DNA from: Zelonia costaricensis | Taxonomy: Eukaryota; Euglenozoa; Kinetoplastea; Trypanosomatida; Trypanosomatidae | Assembly (NCBI GenBank): GCA_030849075.1 | Contig: JASAOO010002841.1 | Span: 1-10,948, forward strand | Direction of reading: 5' to 3' | DNA: 10,948 nucleotides | Part shown: piece by piece, positions 7,561 to 10,948 of the stretch | How the letters are laid out: every line of letters starts with the position of its first letter | Numbering within the stretch: position 1 is the stretch's first letter | Translations under genes and position numbers: made by a program | The notes under the pieces: generated by a model | The model's database searches: none | Told to the model about the DNA's origin: nothing | Seen by the model: the letters and a program-made list of their open reading frames with translations, nothing else

Positions 7561-7879
7561 GTTCACTCTTCGGGCGAATTAAACGTCGGCACACACGCAC
7601 CGACGCGACTCACCATCAGCCGCTCACCGAGACCCACGTAGAGAGAGGGAGAGGGGGCGGGGTGAGCGGAGGAGGAGGAGGGGGCGGGAAGGGACTCGCC
7701 GAAGTGAAGCTGCGCAGCACGCGCACCACACAACACGAGGGAGAACAATGAAGATCGCCACCGCGAAAGGGGTGCACACGACGCGCAGGTGAGAAAAGCG
7801 AAGATCAGCACAAGAAGCGGTAGAAAAGGGAAGAGAGAGGAGCTTCGTGATTGGGCGAATCTCAGACGTACGCACGCAA

Positions 7880-7916
7880 ATGCACACGCACACACACAGA
7901 GGCACGCACAAACACT
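7880..7916 (+). repeat. Imperfect (CA)n microsatellite
   Basis: A CA-rich stretch with G and A interruptions. Confidence 0.85.
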
Positions 7917-8560
7917 CAGCAACTCGAAAGTCAAGAGGAACAGAAAAGGAAGCGAGGTGTAGGAGAGAGAGAGAGACCTCGGCGGATGGGGCTTCCGGTA
8001 CACACAGTTGTGCAGACCCCCGCCCGGTTTGATGCCTCCGCTTAGCCGCTGTGGGACAGCTGAGCGTACACACACGGGCGAGGGACGTGAGTGGAACGGC
8101 GATTTTTGGTGGCGGGGGGGAGCGTGTAGCGCGAGTGCCACGTTTGTGAACACAGAGAGCTGCGGGAGAAGGCAAACAAAAGCAAAGGACAAAGAGGAAT
8201 AGAGAGAGCGAGATACCTCGTGTTGAGTGTACGTGCACCAACGTGCGTGTGTGCGCGAACGTGCGTGTGAAACTAAACTGGAGCCCCGCAATCCGAAGAC
8301 GGCGACAAGCCACAGCTGTAGGCGAGAACGAGTCACACAGAAGATGCGGAAGCGAGGCGGGAGCGCGGAGGCGGCTCGCGGAACACCGTGAGAAGCGAAC
8401 GACGTGCCACGCGGACGAGGAACACTTCCCGTCGGCTCTTCCCGCTGCTGATGCGCCTCTTGCGTGGTTACTTTTACGTCGACGTGCAGCGCCGGGTTGG
8501 CGGGGTGGCGTCGATCGTCGGTGAGGTAAGGTCACCGAGTATGCCGAGCAGACAAAAAAA

Positions 8561-8585
8561 AAGAGAAGAGAAGAGAAGAGAAGAG
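8561..8585 (+). repeat. (AAGAG)n pentanucleotide repeat
   Basis: Five tandem AAGAG units directly after a nine-base A-run. Confidence 0.93.
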
Positions 8586-9373
8586 AGACGACGCGTGTGT
8601 GTTTGTGTGCGTGTGTGCGGTGCTGCCTGCAGCTGTGGAGACCGCGTGCTTTGGAAAGCAGGTGGTGGTGACAGAGCGGTTTGTGGAAGGGGGGGTGCGG
8701 GGATCGTGGGGCGTGGGCGTGCGTTTGGGGCAGTCCCACAGACAGAGCAGGCAGGAGGAGGGAGGGGAGGCCAAGAGAAGGAGCGACTGGGGTGAGGGGT
8801 AGCAGTTGGTCCATCGCAAACACAGCCCGAACAGGGTTCGGGTAGACTCACGCATGGCGCGAAAGACGAAGCGGCGCGGAAGCCGTGAAGGGGGGCAGTG
8901 CACGCTCCGCGCAGGTGCGTAACGCAAAGAGGGGGAGAGCGGAGTCAAGCACGAGCCCCGCACTCCTCTCTTTCAGGGCGCCGCCGCCACGCGCCACGCC
9001 CCCCCCGTGCGGGCCTCATGCAGCCCCACGCGGGTGAGAAGCGTGTACACGAGCGTGTTTGTGTGTTTGGGTGTGTGTCTGCTTATGCTCTCCTACACTC
9101 GAATCTCGTCCTTCGCTCTGAAGTTTCTTGAGCTCCGTACTCAACACGCTGCTCCACCGCGGATGCCCCTTCAGCGAGCGGGGGAGTGGACGTGGAAGTG
9201 AGAAGCTACAGTAGTTCGAAAAAAGGTTGAGCGCGATGACGCGTCGAGGTGAGCGATGCAGCCGTGCCACACCCGTCCACGTGCGCGCGCGTGTGTGTGT
9301 GCGTTGCTGATGCGGAGAGGAGGCGTAAAGGCAAAGATAGGAATAGAGCAAGGAGCTCGAGGGGGGACGGTGA

Positions 9374-9413
9374 GGGGAGGGGAGGGGGGGCGGACGTGTG
9401 GGGCGGGGGAGGG
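9374..9413 (+). repeat. Dense G-run cluster (quadruplex-forming potential)
   Basis: Six runs of 3-7 G within 40 bases: 9374-9377, 9379-9382, 9384-9390, 9400-9403, 9405-9409 and 9411-9413. This satisfies the usual pattern for a G-quadruplex on the plus strand. Folding is inferred. Confidence 0.75.
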
Positions 9414-9450
9414 AGCCGCGTGACACACAAGACACTGCGGCCGGTGCGTC

Positions 9451-9455
9451 TGCGT

Positions 9456-9494
<39 letters not shown>

Positions 9495-9502
9495 CGTGTG
9501 TG
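9451..9502 (+). repeat. (GT)n microsatellite
   Basis: A long GT array with a few interruptions. The complementary CA array starts about 95 bp further on. Confidence 0.95.
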
Positions 9503-9595
9503 CATCGGTGACAGAGTTGGAGATGTACGGGATCAGTGAGCGCCACGGATACAGTAATGCGAGAGAAAACAGCACAACTTGGATTGCGAGGGAAG

Positions 9596-9635
9596 CACAC
9601 ACACACACGCACAGACACAACACACACTTACACAC
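9596..9635 (+). repeat. (CA)n microsatellite, imperfect
   Basis: A CA-rich array with interruptions, complementary to the GT array at 9451-9502. Confidence 0.92.
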
Positions 9636-9800
9636 GAGCCCGAGCGCGCTCTACGACATCGACGCACACGCTAAACGCTCAACAGACACGCACACGCGCG
9701 CAGACACCAGCGCACACGCATCCACAACGTCGAAGAGAGCCGCACAGGGAAAGCGGGGCCGTGCACACACACGACTGCCATGCCAAAGAACTAAACGGAT

Positions 9801-9863
9801 GGGAGGGGCGGGAAGGAGGGGGAAGGGAGGGACACACACACAGACACACACACACGCACACAG
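9801..9863 (+). repeat. G-run cluster followed by (CA)n microsatellite
   Basis: Six G-runs of at least three bases at 9801-9831 give quadruplex potential. They run directly into an imperfect CA array at 9831-9863. Confidence 0.85.
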
Positions 9864-10133
9864 AGGGCGATGCGCAGGAGGCGCCTGATCAGGTGCACGG
9901 ATCGCGAAAGAGAGAGAGGTGCAGAGAAAGCGAAGCACGAGAGCGAAAACGTAAAAGCCAGAAACACGGAGTTGACCAACTCGAGAGGGAGAGAGAAGAC
10001 GAGGAAGTGAAGAAGGGAAGCACCGCGCGCGGGGGTTGTCACGAGCACACAGGCACAGGCACGCAAGAGAGGAGAAACAAAAAAGGGGGAGAGAAGAGAG
10101 AAAACTCAAACGCATTCACCGGAGATGCATGCT

Positions 10134-10150
10134 GACACACACACACACAC
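10134..10150 (+). repeat. (CA)n microsatellite
   Basis: A short perfect CA run. Confidence 0.93.
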
Positions 10151-10313
10151 GTACATGCGTATGGAGCTGCAGACTCGCGCAGTGTCACAGACGTGATGAG
10201 ACTTGGACAAGAGAAGGTCCGTGGGGTGAGGCGGAGGAGGAAAACCAAACAGAAGAGGCGACCACAACAGGGAGCGAGGCGGATGAGGGGGCGGGTCGGC
10301 ATGGCGAAGGAAT

Positions 10314-10366
10314 GGGGGAGGGGGGGTGATAGGGCCGGAGGGGGGGTGGAGTGGGGGGGGGGGGGG
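10314..10366 (+). repeat. G-run cluster ending in a 14-base G homopolymer
   Basis: Repeated G-runs on the plus strand end with 14 consecutive G at 10353-10366, right at the edge of the duplicated 47-bp block. The quadruplex potential is strong, and such a stretch is hard to sequence through. Confidence 0.9.
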
Positions 10367-10460
10367 TACGTACAACAGAATCGCAGAGACGGACGTGTGC
10401 CCAGCGTCCTATNGTACGTACAACAGAATCGCAGAGACGGACGTGTGCCCAGCGTCCTAT
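10366..10460. other. Assembly scar: 47-bp perfect direct repeat separated by a single N
   Basis: The 47 bases at 10366-10412 recur identically at 10414-10460, with one N at 10413 between them. An exact repeat abutting an undetermined base is what two contigs with unmerged overlapping ends look like. A real tandem duplication is possible but less likely. Confidence 0.9.
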
Positions 10461-10512
10461 CTTGGCCTGCCGCTGGGGGTGTTCGCAAACGCATCGAGTG
10501 GCTTGTCTGTCC

Positions 10513-10533
10513 GTGTGTGTGTGTGTTTGTGTG
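10513..10533 (+). repeat. (GT)n microsatellite
   Basis: A GT run with a TTT interruption. Confidence 0.92.
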
Positions 10534-10948
10534 CCTGTGCCTCCGAAGGAGAAGAAGTGGAAGATGAAGAAGCGGGAAGGAGGTGCCGTGCATCAGCTTG
10601 CACCAATGCACTTCACACAAGCTGTGTAAAGCATGAGTACGACACGCACGCACATCCAAACACACACTCACACACAAGCATACGAACATCGATGCGCAAC
10701 ATGAACACACTCAGATGGCAGCCGAGCGGCGAGGGGGATGGGCAGTCGCGTCTCTTCAAGGTGGTTACACGCCTCAAGGAATCAGAAGCGCACATCGCTA
10801 CGTGCGTGAGCACACAAGCACGCACACACACTCGCCGACGAGCAGTTGCGGGTGCAGTGCACGCCCACGTGCCCACATACGCATACGCCGCCTGTGTGCA
10901 AGCTTCTGCCGTCGTCATAGCATCTCAGCGCGAGCAGAGCGACGTAGA

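Larger units (their letters stand above)
7561..10948. other. Long gene-free region upstream of the cluster, plus-strand purine-rich
   Basis: About 3.4 kb without a credible gene. The plus strand is strongly A/G-rich over much of it (for example 7630-7700, 7930-7980, 8160-8215, 8550-8590, 8745-8775, 9890-10020, 10080-10105), so RNA read in the cluster's direction would be pyrimidine-rich. CA and GT arrays and G-runs are dense. The longest open frame, on the minus strand at 8823-7624, is rich in Ser, Leu, Pro, His and Thr as expected from translated CT/CA repeats. The region may be a long 5' spacer, a transcription start region or a strand-switch region; the sequence does not decide. Confidence 0.65.

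Noticed and set aside
8240..8269. Two copies of AACGTGCGTGTG
   Set aside because: Short direct repeat within GT-rich sequence, best explained by slippage.
8388..8530. Higher-complexity island that might encode a short plus-strand peptide
   Set aside because: The frame runs into the AAGAG repeat, no splice-acceptor tract precedes it on the plus strand, and nothing in the peptide is recognisable.
7624..8823. 399-codon minus-strand open frame
   Set aside because: Composition (Ser, Leu, Pro, His, Thr, Cys) follows the CT and CA repeats, there are no domains or motifs, and a second long frame overlaps it in another phase.
9969..9982. Short inverted repeat GAGTTG-AC-CAACTC, and a 10-bp palindrome at 9884-9893
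   Set aside because: Isolated and too short to distinguish from chance in 11 kb; no associated feature.

Overview
The window looks like nuclear DNA of a trypanosomatid, most probably Leishmania or a close relative. The signs are GC-rich coding sequence, intron-less genes all on one strand, long intergenic spacers full of TG/CA microsatellites, and a pyrimidine tract followed by AG just upstream of each start codon (the spliced-leader trans-splicing signature). The species cannot be fixed from sequence reading alone.

Three genes are supported, all on the minus strand, so transcription runs right to left. In transcription order they are: (1) 7427-5526, an AAAP-family amino acid transporter with 11 membrane segments and an unusually long, low-complexity N-terminus; (2) 4598-3372, a rhomboid-type intramembrane serine protease with an intact Ser/His dyad and two large hydrophilic loop insertions; (3) 2794-1595, a 399-residue unrecognised protein with one C-terminal membrane span and a short basic tail. 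All three are predicted membrane proteins, but in these organisms neighbours in a polycistronic unit need not share a function, and no shared pathway is visible.

The spacers are 927 bp (genes 1-2) and 577 bp (genes 2-3). About 1.6 kb lies downstream of the last gene and about 3.5 kb upstream of the first; neither holds a credible gene. Both are packed with GT or CA arrays, G-runs with quadruplex potential and, on the right, long plus-strand purine tracts (pyrimidine-rich on the transcribed sense). Long open frames crossing these stretches encode His-Thr or Val-Cys repeats and are artefacts.

The right part contains an assembly scar: a 47-bp sequence occurs twice, separated by a single N at 10413, just after a 14-base G-run. 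No CRISPR array, insertion sequence, tRNA or rRNA gene was seen. I found no clear new biological system. The best leads are the loop-expanded rhomboid, the orphan membrane protein of ambiguous topology, the transporter's extended N-terminus, and the repeated pairing of GT arrays with downstream CA arrays.
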